Shown: positions 18,203 to 26,905, counted from the stretch's first letter. The stretch: DNA of 64,000 bases from Pseudoxanthomonas daejeonensis (GCF_010093205.1 NZ_PDWN01000017.1:1-64000), one strand, 5' to 3'. Numbers and translations: made by a program. Notes: generated from the sequence alone by a model not told the origin.

Positions 18203-19318
18203 TTACTCCAGCAGCTTGGCCCAGCCGCCCATGCCGTCCAGCTGCGCCAGGACCAGCTTCACGCAGACCAGCAAAGGCACCGCCAGCAGCAGGCCGATCA
18301 GGCCCCACAGCCAGCCGAACAGCATCAGCGCCAGGATCAGCACCAGCGGCGACAGCGCCATGCGCCGGCCCAGGACAATAGGCGTGATCACCTGGCCCTC
18401 CACCGTGTGCAGCAGCAGGTACAGCGCCGCCGGCAGCAGCGAGTGCCAGGTGTCGTCGAAGGCGATGAAGCCGACCAGCAGCATCATGCACATGCCGATC
18501 AGCGGCCCCACGTAGGGCGCGTAGTTGAGCAGCATCACCATCGTGCCCCACAGCAGCGCTTCCTGTGCCGGGAAATCCAGCACGTAGAGGATGCCGGCGA
18601 AGGCCAGGCCGACCACCGCGTTGATCACGCTGATGGTCAGCACGTAGCGCGAGACCTCGCGCTCGATCGATTGCAGGATCTCGACGGTGAACTTCTTCTG
18701 CTGGCGCCCGGGCATCAGCGCGATCGCGTTGCGCTGCAGGTTCTCGCCGTAGACCATGAAGAAGAAGGTGAGCAGCACCACCGCCAGCATCGAAGCGGCC
18801 ACGCGCGGGGTCCGGGTCAATACCGCATAGGGGTCATCGACGCGGGTGCGCACCACCTGCACCTTGCGGTTCGGATCGCCGGCCGCCGCGCGGGCCATGT
18901 CTTCGGCGATGCGGTTGGCCTCGTGCATCGGCCGGGTCAGGTCCTGCAGCTGGCGGCCGAGCTTGCGCGCCTCGCGCGGCGCCTGCTCGGCCCAGGTGGT
19001 GGCCGGCGCGGCCAGTTGCACGGCCAGCGTGCCGGCCAGCGCCAGGCCGGCGCACAGCACCAGCAGCGCAGCCAGGAAGCGCGGCACCCAGAGCCGGCGC
19101 AGGCCGCGGATCAGCGGATTGCCGATCAGGGCGAAGAACGCGGCCAGCAGCACCGGCAGCAGGATTTCCTGCGCCGCCCACAGCGTGTAGCAGACCGCCA
19201 GCGTGGCCAGCACCAGCACGGCCGACGAAGCCCGCGGCCGCGCGAGCGGCCCCTGCGGATCGGCCGCTTCGGGCAGCGGCGGGAGGGGATCGGCGTGCGG
19301 CGGCGGGATGGCGGACAT
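18203..19318 (-). CDS. AI-2E family transporter (YdiK/PerM-like)
   Basis: A 371-aa inner-membrane protein with about eight helices and a large loop between helices 3 and 4 (about 110-185), typical of the AI-2E transporter/PerM family (PF01594). The C-terminal signature ILALMLFGWLWGLIGLLLA and the preceding GQVITPIVLGRRMALSP segment are clear. The family includes TqsA but also Na+/H+ antiporters, so the substrate is open. The ATG at 19318 (MSAIPPPHADP) gives a normal cytosolic lead; upstream in-frame codons are Arg/Pro noise. It is separated by 55 bp from the DUF883/holin-like operon and could be co-transcribed with it. Confidence 0.87.
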   Translation of the reverse strand: MSAIPPPHADPLPPLPEAADPQGPLARPRASSAVLVLATLAVCYTLWAAQEILLPVLLAAFFALIGNPLIRGLRRLWVPRFLAALLVLCAGLALAGTLAVQLAAPATTWAEQAPREARKLGRQLQDLTRPMHEANRIAEDMARAAAGDPNRKVQVVRTRVDDPYAVLTRTPRVAASMLAVVLLTFFFMVYGENLQRNAIALMPGRQQKKFTVEILQSIEREVSRYVLTISVINAVVGLAFAGILYVLDFPAQEALLWGTMVMLLNYAPYVGPLIGMCMMLLVGFIAFDDTWHSLLPAALYLLLHTVEGQVITPIVLGRRMALSPLVLILALMLFGWLWGLIGLLLAVPLLVCVKLVLAQLDGMGGWAKLLE

Positions 19319-19373
19319 GCGGACCCTGGGCGACAGGCCGGAGGCCGGCCGCGGAAGAAGAAGGAAAGGGAGG

Positions 19374-19823
19374 TCAGCGTTCGGAAACGTCGGTGGCCGC
19401 TTCGGCCGGTGCCGGCGCGCGCGTCCGCAACGGGTCGCTGGCCGCGGGCACGGGGGCCACCGGCGCGACCGGCGCCTGCCCGGTCGCCTCGGCCACGTTC
19501 TGGTTCGCGGCGGCGGCCTCCTGCGCGGCCACGTCGGCGGCTTCGCCGGCTTCATGCGAAGCGGCGGCCGCCTGCAGCGAGGCGAGCATGCTCGAGACCG
19601 TGCCCAGCATCTGCAGCCAGCGCGTACCACCGACCTTGGACAGCGGTTCGGCGCGGCCGACCAGGAACCCCGACAACAGTCCGGCGATCACGATCCGTCC
19701 CGGCGACCAGCCGCGGCGCCAGGCCTGGCCAAACTCCTGCCGGTGCACCTGCGCGCGGTCCATGCACGATTCCACGCGCCGCTCCGCGCGCTCGACCCGC
19801 TGCCGCAGCAGCTCGAACCTCAT
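19374..19823 (-). CDS. Small envelope protein, third gene of a YqjD/YqjE-like operon
   Basis: A 149-aa protein with a charged N-terminal helix (RQRVERAERRVESCMDRAQ), a short hydrophobic stretch at about 43-57 (GRIVIAGLLSGFLVG) and a low-complexity Ala/Pro C-terminus. I do not recognise a named domain. Its place matches that of YqjK in the yqjD-yqjE-yqjK order. The start overlaps the holin-like gene by four bases (19820-19823), which supports it as a real coupled gene. Confidence 0.7.
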   Translation of the reverse strand: MRFELLRQRVERAERRVESCMDRAQVHRQEFGQAWRRGWSPGRIVIAGLLSGFLVGRAEPLSKVGGTRWLQMLGTVSSMLASLQAAAASHEAGEAADVAAQEAAAANQNVAEATGQAPVAPVAPVPAASDPLRTRAPAPAEAATDVSER

Positions 19824-20371
19824 CGCGGCCGCTCCTGTGAAAGCGGGTCCTGCGAGGGCGTGGCCGCCGTGGTCAGCGACGCGGCGACCGCATCGGCGCG
19901 CGGCGCCTCGCCGTTTCCGTCGTCGTCATCCTCGCCGTGTTCGTCGTGTTCGTCGAACACGCCCATGCGGCTGAGCTGCCGGCGCGTGGCGTGCAGGCCC
20001 ATGTAGTCGAAGAAGCGCGAGGTGCGCCACGCGGCCAGGCCGGTGATGGCCAGGTTGAACAGCGCCGCGATGCTCAGCGACGCCAGCCAGGACAGGCCGA
20101 AGCGCTGCATCAGCGCCACCCCCGCGGCGGTGGCCAGCAGCCACGCCGAGGCGCCGAACACCACGGCGACGCCGGCCCAGGCGATGCCGCGGCCCAGCGC
20201 GCTGCGGGCCAGCGCCAGGTCGGCAGAAAGCAGCGCGCGCAGCGAACGCAGCGAGTCCTTCGTCGCGCCCAGCGTCGCCTTGCCGGCTTCGCTGACCGCA
20301 CGCAGGCTCTCGTCCAGCGGCGGCGGGGGAGTCGCGTCCCCTGCCTGTTCCGTGCGCTCCCCTTCGCTCAT
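19820..20371 (-). CDS. Phage-holin-like superfamily III membrane protein (YqjE-like)
   Basis: A 183-aa protein of the YqjE/putative holin superfamily III group, which occurs in ordinary chromosomes and is not evidence of a prophage. An amphipathic N-terminal helix (residues 20-60) is followed by two helices (about 66-90 and 96-116) joined by a short turn. The C-terminus is very acidic (DEHDEHGEDDDD). It lies between a DUF883 protein (16 bp upstream) and a coupled small protein. The role is likely envelope stress or ribosome tethering as inferred for YqjD; not shown here. Confidence 0.82.
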   Translation of the reverse strand: MSEGERTEQAGDATPPPPLDESLRAVSEAGKATLGATKDSLRSLRALLSADLALARSALGRGIAWAGVAVVFGASAWLLATAAGVALMQRFGLSWLASLSIAALFNLAITGLAAWRTSRFFDYMGLHATRRQLSRMGVFDEHDEHGEDDDDGNGEAPRADAVAASLTTAATPSQDPLSQERPR

Positions 20372-20387
20372 CGCCGCGGCGATCCGC

Positions 20388-20747
20388 TCAGCGGTCGCGA
20401 CGGGTCAGCGCGGCGACCAGCCAGCCGGCGGCGAAGGCCACGCCGAAGGAGGCCAGCGGGCGCTCGCGGATCAGCTCCGAGGCGCTGTCGATCAGGTCAC
20501 GGCCCTTGTCCATCAGCGCGTCCATCTGCTCGCGCGCGGCGTCGCCCCCCAGCTCGGCCGCGGCCAGCCCGGCCAGCGCGCTGTCGGCCAGTTCGGCCTT
20601 GACGTTGGCACGGCCCAGGCGCAGCTCGTCGGTGGCGGCACCGGCCGCCCCGCGCAGCGCCTCACCGGCGGCACCGGCGGCGGTCTTCAGGTGGGAGCCG
20701 GCTTCGCTCAGGTTGTCCTTCATGTTCTCGGTGGAGGTGGGGCTCAT
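20388..20747 (-). CDS. DUF883 family protein (ElaB/YqjD-like, C-tail anchored)
   Basis: A 119-aa protein: a long amphipathic Ala/Glu/Lys-rich helical region (residues 1-90) and a C-terminal helix with the family pattern ERPLASFGVAFAAGWLVAALTRR. ElaB/YqjD proteins are inner-membrane tail-anchored and bind ribosomes in stationary phase. The ATG at 20747 is set by AAGGAG (20755-20760 on the minus strand) seven bases upstream. It is first in a three-gene operon with the holin-like and small envelope proteins. Confidence 0.87.
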   Translation of the reverse strand: MSPTSTENMKDNLSEAGSHLKTAAGAAGEALRGAAGAATDELRLGRANVKAELADSALAGLAAAELGGDAAREQMDALMDKGRDLIDSASELIRERPLASFGVAFAAGWLVAALTRRDR

Positions 20748-20887
20748 CGTGGGTCTCCTTGGCCGGGTAGGGCCTGCTGCAGTGGGTGGCAACGCCATGA
20801 CGGCGGGACGTGGCCATGGAAGCATGGGCCCGGTGTAGGCCCTGTCATGGAAACTTTGCACGCGACATGCGGAACGCCAGGCCGCGC

Positions 20888-22345
20888 TCAGCGCATCGGC
20901 AGCCTGCCCTGCACGTTACCGCGAGTGACCAGCAGCACCAACTGCGCCGGCGGCTGCGCCAGGCTGCTGCGCAGCGCGGCCAGGTCGTCGACCGCGCCGG
21001 CGCTGGTGGCGCCGATCACGTCGCCCGCGCGCAGGCCGTTCTGGGCGGCGCGGCTGCCGGCCTGCACCTCTTCGACCAGCACGCCGCGGCCGCGGGCCTG
21101 GCGCTGCGCCTCGGGCAGCTCGGCCAGGCGCGCGCCGGCCAGGCGCGCGTCGACCGAAGCGCCATCCAGCGCACGCGGCTGTTCGCGCAGGGTCGCGTCG
21201 AGCTTCAGCGTCTTGCCGTCGCGCAGCACCTGCAGGGGCACCTTCGCCCCGACCGGCTGCAGGCCTTCGAAGTTGTGCAGCGACAGCGGGTCGGCGATGC
21301 GCTGGCCGCCGGCCGACACGATCACGTCGCCCGGCTTGAGCCCGGCCGCCGCCGCGCCGGAGTCGGCGTACACCTGGGTCACCAAAGCACCCTGCTGGCC
21401 CTCGGCCAGCCCCAGGCTGCGGGCCAGGCGCGGGTCCAGCGCCTGCGTGTCCAGGCCCAGCGTGCCGCGCCGGACCTCGCCGGTGGTGACCAGCTGGTGG
21501 ACCACGTCGCGGGCGAGGTTGGAGGGAATGGCCAGGCCCAGGCCGATGTTGCCGGCCATCGAGCCGCGCGGGTTGAGGCTGGCGGTATTGATGCCGACCA
21601 GTTCGCCGCGCAGGTTGACCAGCGCGCCGCCGGAGTTGCCCGGGTTGATCGACGCGTCGGTCTGGATGAAGTTCTGGTAGCCCAGGCCGCGGATGCCGCT
21701 GCGCCCGACCGCCGAAACAATTCCCGAGGTCACCGTCTGGCTCAGCCCGAACGGGTTGCCGATCGCCACCACGTAGTCGCCCACCCGCAGCTGCCCGCTG
21801 TCGCCCAGCGGCAGGCCCTTGAGGTCCTGCGCCGGGATCCGGATCAGGGCCACGTCGGTGTCGGCGTCCGAGCCGAGGAACTCGGCCTTGAGCGTGCGCC
21901 CGTCGGCCAGGGTCACCGAGACGTTGTCGGCGCCCACGACCACGTGGTGGTTGGTCATCACGTAGCCGCGCTGCGCGTCGATGATCACCCCCGAGCCCAG
22001 CGATTCGTTGATCCGCTCCTGCGGCACCTGCGGGAACAGGCGGCGGAACATCGGGTCGTCGAAGAACGGGTTGCGCACCGCCACCCTCTGCTGGGTGTGC
22101 ACGCTGACCACCGCCGGCATCACCCGCTCCAGCATCGGCGCCAGCGACGGCATCGCCTGGCCCTCGACCAGCGGCGGCAGGCTGGCCGGCTGGGCGACCG
22201 GCAGCAGCGGCGCAGGCGCGGGCACCGGCGCGGTGGCCGGGGCGGCTTCGGCGCGGTTCTCCAGCAGTTCGTTCATCGCGGTGGCGGCAAAGCCACCGAA
22301 CGCGGCGGCGGCAGTCAGGGCGATCAGCAGGGGGGTGCGGCGCAT
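20888..22345 (-). CDS. Do-type periplasmic serine endoprotease (DegQ/MucD-like)
   Basis: A 485-aa HtrA protease for folding stress in the periplasm. The N-terminal helix (MRRTPLLIALTAAAAFGGFA) is a signal peptide or anchor, followed by an Ala/Pro linker. The trypsin-like domain has the triad H134 (TNHHVV), D164 (DTDVALI) and S238 (GNSGGA), then two PDZ domains (about 290-385 and 400-480). The proline-rich linker and the loop DPMFRRLFPQVPQE match DegQ/MucD rather than DegS, which has one PDZ. The ATG at 22345 is chosen because it opens a clean hydrophobic segment. Confidence 0.92.
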   Translation of the reverse strand: MRRTPLLIALTAAAAFGGFAATAMNELLENRAEAAPATAPVPAPAPLLPVAQPASLPPLVEGQAMPSLAPMLERVMPAVVSVHTQQRVAVRNPFFDDPMFRRLFPQVPQERINESLGSGVIIDAQRGYVMTNHHVVVGADNVSVTLADGRTLKAEFLGSDADTDVALIRIPAQDLKGLPLGDSGQLRVGDYVVAIGNPFGLSQTVTSGIVSAVGRSGIRGLGYQNFIQTDASINPGNSGGALVNLRGELVGINTASLNPRGSMAGNIGLGLAIPSNLARDVVHQLVTTGEVRRGTLGLDTQALDPRLARSLGLAEGQQGALVTQVYADSGAAAAGLKPGDVIVSAGGQRIADPLSLHNFEGLQPVGAKVPLQVLRDGKTLKLDATLREQPRALDGASVDARLAGARLAELPEAQRQARGRGVLVEEVQAGSRAAQNGLRAGDVIGATSAGAVDDLAALRSSLAQPPAQLVLLVTRGNVQGRLPMR

Positions 22346-22566
22346 CGGACCGGGTTCCTCGGCAGGGTCGGGGGGTGTCGGGCCGGCCGGGTGCGCGAAC
22401 GTGCGTGCCGGTGGCCGGTCGATCATGAAGCTGAACGAGTCTGCTGCGCGCGAATTTAACGGCTGGTGAAGTGGGTTTCGGGCACCGGCGGCCGGGGCCG
22501 TTTCAACCTCCGCCGACGGCGCCCGCGGCAGGGTCTGGAACACCGTGAGGAGCGTCACGCAAGTGG

Positions 22567-22595
22567 TTGACACTGCCGGGGACCGGGGGTAGCTT
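22567..22595 (+). promoter_or_regulatory. Candidate sigma-70 promoter of nrdJa
   Basis: A perfect -35 TTGACA (22567-22572) is followed after 17 bp by a weak -10 TAGCTT (22590-22595, matching TATAAT at 3 of 6 bases). It would start transcription near 22602 and give a leader of about 270 nt. Just downstream, CCACTAGATGTTGCGG (22610-22625) loosely resembles an NrdR box, but no second box at the usual spacing was found. Confidence 0.45.
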
Positions 22596-22652
22596 GACGG
22601 CCTGTTGCGCCACTAGATGTTGCGGTGCGACGGAATCCAGGCCCAAGCGATG

Positions 22653-22745
22653 GTGTTTTCCTGAACACGCCTCGCCAAGCCCAATCGCCGGGGGGTGGCG
22701 AGCGGATGCAGCAGGAAAACACAGTCGGAAACGGCCTTTCAGGCC
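22653..22745 (+). ncRNA. Structured 5' leader of nrdJa with alternative folds
   Basis: A perfect 11-bp long-range stem joins GTGTTTTCCTG (22653-22663) to CAGGAAAACAC (22712-22722). It encloses a second stem CTCGCCA (22671-22677) / TGGCGAG (22696-22702), extended by a CCC/GGG pairing. The left strand can instead fold locally as GTGTT-TTCCTG-AACAC (22653-22668), which excludes the long stem. A third hairpin GGCCT-TTC-AGGCC follows at 22733-22745. Mutually exclusive folds suggest a cis-regulatory RNA. An nrdJ RNA motif is, from memory, described in Rfam; I could not test the match. The usual B12-riboswitch core was not recognised. Confidence 0.6.
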
Positions 22746-22871
22746 ATAAGGAACCCACCGTCTGACCCGGCGAGCGGCGCGTACCCACGCGACCCGCCGG
22801 CCTTGCCGTCCCCGTTCCATCCGTCCCTCCGGGCTATGAGATCCAGCTGCGGTAAAGGAGAAACCAACAGC

Positions 22872-25028
22872 ATGAGCACGGTGCGCCTCGAAGTGGTCCA
22901 GGACAACACCAAAGCCAGCGGCGAAATTCCGCTGCAGCCCGCCTCCCAGGACATCTGGGACAAGAAGTACCGCCTGAAGACCAAGCAGGGCGTTCCGCTG
23001 GATGCCGACATCGACGGCACCTACCAGCGCGTGGCCCGGGCCCTGGCCGACGCCGAGGGTACCGACGAGAAGAAGGCCTACTGGTACGAGCGATTCGTCT
23101 GGGCGCTGCGCCGCGGCGCGATCCCGGCCGGCCGCATCACCTCCAACGCCGGCGCGCTCGAGCACAAGCCGGCGACCAGCACGATCAACTGCACCGTGTC
23201 GGGCACGATCACCGACTCGATGGACGGCATCCTGGAGAAGGTCCACGAGGCCGGCCTGACCCTGAAGGCCGGTTGCGGCATCGGCTACGAATTCTCGACG
23301 CTGCGTCCGCGCGGCGCGTTCGTCGCCGGCGCCGGCGCGTACACCTCCGGCCCGATGTCCTTCATGGATATCTACGACAAGATGTGTTTTACCGTCTCCA
23401 GCGCCGGCGGCCGCCGTGGCGCGCAGATGGGCACGTTCGACGTCAGCCACCCGGACGTGAAGGACTTCATCCGCGCCAAGCGCGAAGACGGCCGCCTGCG
23501 CCAGTTCAACCTGTCCCTGCTGATCACCGACGGCTTCATGAAGGCCGTGGCCGACGATGACGACTGGCCGCTGGTGTTCCCGGTCAGCGCCAAGGAGCAG
23601 GGCGACTTCGACCTGGCCGACGCCGACAAGGTGGTCTGGCGCGACTGGCCGACCCACGTCAACTACGTCACCCGCGACGACGGCCTGGTGGCCTGCAAGG
23701 TGTACGGGCACATCCGCGCCCGCCACCTGTGGGACATGATCATGGTCTCCACCTACGACTTCGCCGAGCCGGGGTTCATCCTGATCGACAAGGTCAACGA
23801 GATGAACAACAACTGGTGGTGCGAGAACATCCGCGCGACCAACCCGTGCGGCGAGCAGCCGCTGCCGCCGTACGGCGCCTGCCTGCTGGGCTCGGTCAAC
23901 CTGACCACCTTCGTGCGCGACCCGTTCACCGACAAGGCGCGCTTCGACTGGGAGGAATACAAGGAAGTCGTGCGCGTGTTCACCCGCATGCTCGACAACG
24001 TAGTCGAAGTGAACGGCCTGCCCCTGCAGCAGCAGCGCGACGAGATCATGCGCAAGCGCCGCCACGGCATGGGCTTCCTGGGCCTGGGCAGCACCCTGAC
24101 CATGCTCAAGATGAAGTACGGCTCGCCGGAAAGCCTGGAGTTCACCGAGCAGGTGTCGCGCGACATGGCCGTGGCCGGCTGGGAAGTGGGCCTGTCGCTG
24201 GCCATCGAGAAGGGCGCCGCCCCGATCATGGAAGAGCGCTTCGAGGTCACCGCGCAGATGCTGCGCCAGCGCCCGGAAATGGCGAAGGACGGCTGGCGCC
24301 TGGGCCAGGAAATCCCCGGCAAGGTGCTGCACGCCCGCTACAGCCGCTACATGCAGCGCATCGCGTCGGTGGCGCCGGAGCTGGTGGACGAGCTGGCCGA
24401 AGTCGGTTCGCGCTTCACCCACCACAGCTCGATCGCCCCGACCGGCACCATCTCCCTGTCGCTGGCCAACAACGCCTCCAACGGCATCGAGCCGTCGTTC
24501 GCGCACCACTACAGCCGCAATGTGATCCGCGAAGGCAAGAAGTCCAAGGAAAAGGTCGACGTCTACAGCTACGAGCTGCTGGCCTACCGCCACCTGGTCA
24601 ACGCCAAGGCGATGCCGTTCTCCGAAGCTGCCGACGCGCAGCTGCCGGAGTACTTCATCTCCGCCGACGACATCCATCCCAAGGAGCACGTCGACGTGCA
24701 GGCCGCCGCCCAGAAGTGGGTGGACAGCTCGATCTCCAAGACCGCGAACGTCCCGACCGACTACCCGTACGAGGACTTCAAGGACATCTACCGCTACGCC
24801 TACGAGCAGGGCCTGAAGGGTTGCACCACGTTCCGCTTCAACCCGGCCGCCTTCCAGGGCGTGCTGGTCAAGGAGAAGGACCTGGAGAACACCACCTACC
24901 GCTTCGAGCTGGAAGACGGCTCGGTGATGGAGGTCAAGGGCAACGAAGAGATCGAGTACGACGGCGAGACCCACACCGCCGCCAACCTCTTCGATGCGCT
25001 CAAGGAAGGGTATTACGGCAAGTTCTGA
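22872..25028 (+). CDS. nrdJ: Class II adenosylcobalamin-dependent ribonucleotide reductase, catalytic subunit NrdJa
   Basis: A 718-aa catalytic half of a B12-dependent ribonucleotide reductase, which makes dNTP precursors with or without oxygen. The active-site triad N324-C326-E328 in [10 protein letters not shown] carries the thiyl radical cysteine. C107 (TINCTVSG) and C337 (11 residues after C326) form the redox pair expected for class II enzymes. The ATG at 22872 lies 11 bases after AAAGGAG. The chain ends at LKEGYYGKF without the C-terminal cysteine tail; that tail is on NrdJb, encoded 985 bp downstream, a split known from Pseudomonas. A long structured leader precedes the gene. Confidence 0.94.
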   Translation: MSTVRLEVVQDNTKASGEIPLQPASQDIWDKKYRLKTKQGVPLDADIDGTYQRVARALADAEGTDEKKAYWYERFVWALRRGAIPAGRITSNAGALEHKPATSTINCTVSGTITDSMDGILEKVHEAGLTLKAGCGIGYEFSTLRPRGAFVAGAGAYTSGPMSFMDIYDKMCFTVSSAGGRRGAQMGTFDVSHPDVKDFIRAKREDGRLRQFNLSLLITDGFMKAVADDDDWPLVFPVSAKEQGDFDLADADKVVWRDWPTHVNYVTRDDGLVACKVYGHIRARHLWDMIMVSTYDFAEPGFILIDKVNEMNNNWWCENIRATNPCGEQPLPPYGACLLGSVNLTTFVRDPFTDKARFDWEEYKEVVRVFTRMLDNVVEVNGLPLQQQRDEIMRKRRHGMGFLGLGSTLTMLKMKYGSPESLEFTEQVSRDMAVAGWEVGLSLAIEKGAAPIMEERFEVTAQMLRQRPEMAKDGWRLGQEIPGKVLHARYSRYMQRIASVAPELVDELAEVGSRFTHHSSIAPTGTISLSLANNASNGIEPSFAHHYSRNVIREGKKSKEKVDVYSYELLAYRHLVNAKAMPFSEAADAQLPEYFISADDIHPKEHVDVQAAAQKWVDSSISKTANVPTDYPYEDFKDIYRYAYEQGLKGCTTFRFNPAAFQGVLVKEKDLENTTYRFELEDGSVMEVKGNEEIEYDGETHTAANLFDALKEGYYGKF

Positions 25029-25158
25029 TGCTTGCCAGGGTCGCGGCGCGCGCTTCTTCCGGGCGCCCGCCGCGGCCGGTTCCTCGCAGCACGGCGCCCG
25101 GAATGCAGGTGAAGTTGTCCCGATTACCACACAGAGAGCGCCCCCAGGAGGGCTCCCC

Positions 25159-25920
25159 ATGAGCAATGGCAATGGTGTGACGGCGACCCTCTCCGAGGCC
25201 GCCGAGTCCGTGAAAGAGAAAGCGGCCGAAGTCGGCCACGCGATCAGTGCCACCGCCAGTGGCGCGGTCGCCAGCGCCGGCAAGAGCGTGACCAAGGCGA
25301 AGAAGGCCGCCAAGAAGACCGTGACCAAGGCCAGGAAGGCGGCCAAGAAGACCGTCGCCAAGGCCACCAAGGCGGTGAAGAAGGAAAGCGCCAAGGTGAC
25401 CAAGGCGGTGACCAAGACGATGTCCAAGGCCAAGAAGAAGCTGACCGCCGCCAAGGACAAGGCCACCGCCGAAGCCGACGCGCTGCGCAAGAAGCTGGGC
25501 AAGAAGAAGCCGGCCAAGAAGGCAGCTGCCAAGAAGGGTGCAGCCAAGAAGACCGCGAAGAAGGCTGCCGCCAAGAAGGCTGCACCGAAGAAGGCCGCGG
25601 CCAAGAAGGCGGCAGTGAAGAAGGCGCCGGCCAAGAAGGTCGCTGCGAAGAAGGCTGCGCCGAAGAAGGCCGCCGCCAAGAAGGCCGCCGCCAAGAAGGC
25701 AGTGAAGAAGGCCGCGCCGAAGAAGGCCGTCGCCAGGAAGGCCCCGGCGAAGAAGGCTGCGCCGAAGAAGGCCGCCGCCAGGAAGGCAGTGAAGAAGGCC
25801 GCGCCGAAGAAGGCCGTGGCCAAGAAGGCGCCGGCGAAGAAGGCCGCCCCGAAGAAGGCTGCCGCCAAGCGCGCGCCGGCCAGGAAGGCGCCGGCCAAGA
25901 AGGCCGCCAAGAAGAAGTAA
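25159..25920 (+). CDS. Histone H1-like / AlgP-like Lys-Ala repeat protein
   Basis: A 253-aa highly basic protein. An N-terminal helical segment (about 1-50, [20 protein letters not shown]) is followed by about 110 residues of helical Lys-rich sequence. From about residue 115 to the end it is almost pure [17 protein letters not shown] repeats. Such tails bind DNA non-specifically, as in HC1, AlgP and eukaryotic H1; the copy number is probably unstable. The ATG at 25159 has AGGAGG seven bases upstream. Its position between the two halves of the reductase is unusual. A role in nucleoid packaging or dNTP/DNA coupling is only inference. Confidence 0.85.
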   Translation: MSNGNGVTATLSEAAESVKEKAAEVGHAISATASGAVASAGKSVTKAKKAAKKTVTKARKAAKKTVAKATKAVKKESAKVTKAVTKTMSKAKKKLTAAKDKATAEADALRKKLGKKKPAKKAAAKKGAAKKTAKKAAAKKAAPKKAAAKKAAVKKAPAKKVAAKKAAPKKAAAKKAAAKKAVKKAAPKKAVARKAPAKKAAPKKAAARKAVKKAAPKKAVAKKAPAKKAAPKKAAAKRAPARKAPAKKAAKKK

Positions 25921-25940
25921 GCAGTACCCGTCGCACCACC

Positions 25941-25964
25941 TTCCCTCCCCAGCCGGGGAGGGAA
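25941..25964. terminator. Perfect 10-bp hairpin between the H1-like gene and nrdJb
   Basis: TTCCCTCCCC (25941-25950) pairs perfectly with GGGGAGGGAA (25955-25964) around a 4-nt AGCC loop. It is followed by GGCGGC, not T residues, so it is unlikely to be a full intrinsic terminator. It may partially terminate, stabilise the upstream mRNA end, or set different levels of nrdJb and the upstream genes. Confidence 0.5.
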
Positions 25965-26013
25965 GGCGGCGGCGTCCCCGCCGCTCCCACGCAACGCTCA
26001 CAGGACACGCAAG

Positions 26014-26814
26014 ATGGCCGTCAAGATCGACAAGAAAATCAAGGGTTACGCCGTGCTTACCGCCGAAGACAAGGCGCGCGAATCCGCGCCGCCGGTGGTC
26101 GCCGCGCCGGTGGACCGGGCCGTGATGGAGGCCGAGGCCGCCAAGGACAACATCATCCACATGCACGAGCGCATCGAGCGCCCGGAAGTGCTGATCGGCA
26201 GCACCTACAAGATCAAGTCGCCGATGGTCGAGCACGCCATGTACGTGACCATCAACGACATCGTCCTCAACGCCGGCACCGAGCACGAGCTGCGCCGCCC
26301 GTTCGAGGTGTTCATCAATTCCAAGTCGATGGAACACTTCCAGTGGATCGTCGGCCTGACCCGGATCATGTCGGCCGTGTTCCGCAAGGGCGGCGACGTC
26401 ACCTTCCTGGTGGAAGAGATGAAGGCCGTGTTCGACCCGCGCGGCGGCTACTTCAAGGCCGGCGGCGTGTACATGCCCTCGCTGGTCGCCGAGATCGGCG
26501 CGGTGGTCGAGGAGCACATGAAGTCGATCGGCCTGATCATCGACCCGGAGATGAGCGCGCACCAGAAGGCGCTGATCGCCGAGAAGCGCAAGCAGTTCGA
26601 AGACCGCTCAAAAAAAAAGAGTGACCTGATCCCGGCGGGCGTTGCTGCCCAAGCGGGCGCCGCGAGCGCCGGCACCGAAGACATCGCCGTCACCGGCGAC
26701 GGCACCAGCTTCCCGCCCAGCGCCACCATGTGCCACAAGTGCAGCACCAAGGCGCTGGTGATCATGGACGGGTGCGCGACTTGCTTGAATTGTGGGTATA
26801 GCAAGTGCGGGTGA
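26014..26814 (+). CDS. Class II ribonucleotide reductase accessory subunit NrdJb (C-terminal redox tail)
   Basis: A 266-aa second half of the split B12-dependent reductase. The first ~200 residues resemble the C-terminal domain of one-chain NrdJ (RPFEVFINSKSMEHFQWIVG). The tail holds six cysteines: C240/C243, C254/C257, and C260/C265 in a CxxxxC spacing like the swinging redox pair of class II enzymes that relays electrons from thioredoxin. AGGA lies eight bases before the ATG. An A9 tract at 26610-26618 contains a slippery heptamer; a -1 shift there would end the protein at about residue 203 without any cysteine. An intrinsic terminator follows. Confidence 0.88.
   Translation: MAVKIDKKIKGYAVLTAEDKARESAPPVVAAPVDRAVMEAEAAKDNIIHMHERIERPEVLIGSTYKIKSPMVEHAMYVTINDIVLNAGTEHELRRPFEVFINSKSMEHFQWIVGLTRIMSAVFRKGGDVTFLVEEMKAVFDPRGGYFKAGGVYMPSLVAEIGAVVEEHMKSIGLIIDPEMSAHQKALIAEKRKQFEDRSKKKSDLIPAGVAAQAGAASAGTEDIAVTGDGTSFPPSATMCHKCSTKALVIMDGCATCLNCGYSKCG
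26613..26619 (+). other. dnaX-like slippery heptamer inside nrdJb
   Basis: In zero frame the codons run TCA AAA AAA AAG AGT GAC, so the heptamer A AAA AAG sits in exactly the frame used in E. coli dnaX. The next bases, AGTGA, match those of dnaX as I recall it. A tandem -1 slip gives Glu then TGA (26622-26624). The total run is nine A (26610-26618), also long enough for RNA-polymerase slippage. A possible downstream stem CCGGCG (26632-26637) / CGCCGG (26667-26672) starts 12 nt after the heptamer. No clear internal Shine-Dalgarno was seen upstream. Confidence 0.6.
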
Positions 26815-26842
26815 GCGTCTGATAAATCGCTAATCGGAAACG

Positions 26843-26880
26843 AGGGCCAGAAGTTCATCAGTGAACCTGGCCCTTTTTCT
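26843..26880 (+). terminator. Rho-independent terminator after nrdJb
   Basis: AGGGCCAG (26843-26850) pairs with CTGGCCCT (26867-26874), extended inside by GTTCA/TGAAC around a TCAG loop with a two-A bulge, and followed by TTTTCT. A strong intrinsic terminator. It lies just 26 bp before the next gene, so that gene needs its own promoter or read-through. Confidence 0.9.
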
Positions 26881-26905
26881 TGCCGGATAAAAGAGGGGGT
26901 GGCTG

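Noticed and set aside
19820-20371. A holin-like gene as evidence for a prophage
   Set aside because: It is the YqjE-type member of a DUF883 operon common in chromosomes; no phage genes surround it.
22610-22625. NrdR box
   Set aside because: Only a loose match, and no second box at the required spacing, so not listed as a separate feature.
22560-22760. Cobalamin riboswitch upstream of nrdJa
   Set aside because: I could not find the B12-box or the conserved core; only unrelated inverted repeats are present.
22503-25994. A 1163-codon open frame on the minus strand opposite nrdJa and the H1-like gene
   Set aside because: Its AFFAGAFLA-type repeats are the antisense reading of the KAA repeats, and the rest mirrors nrdJa.
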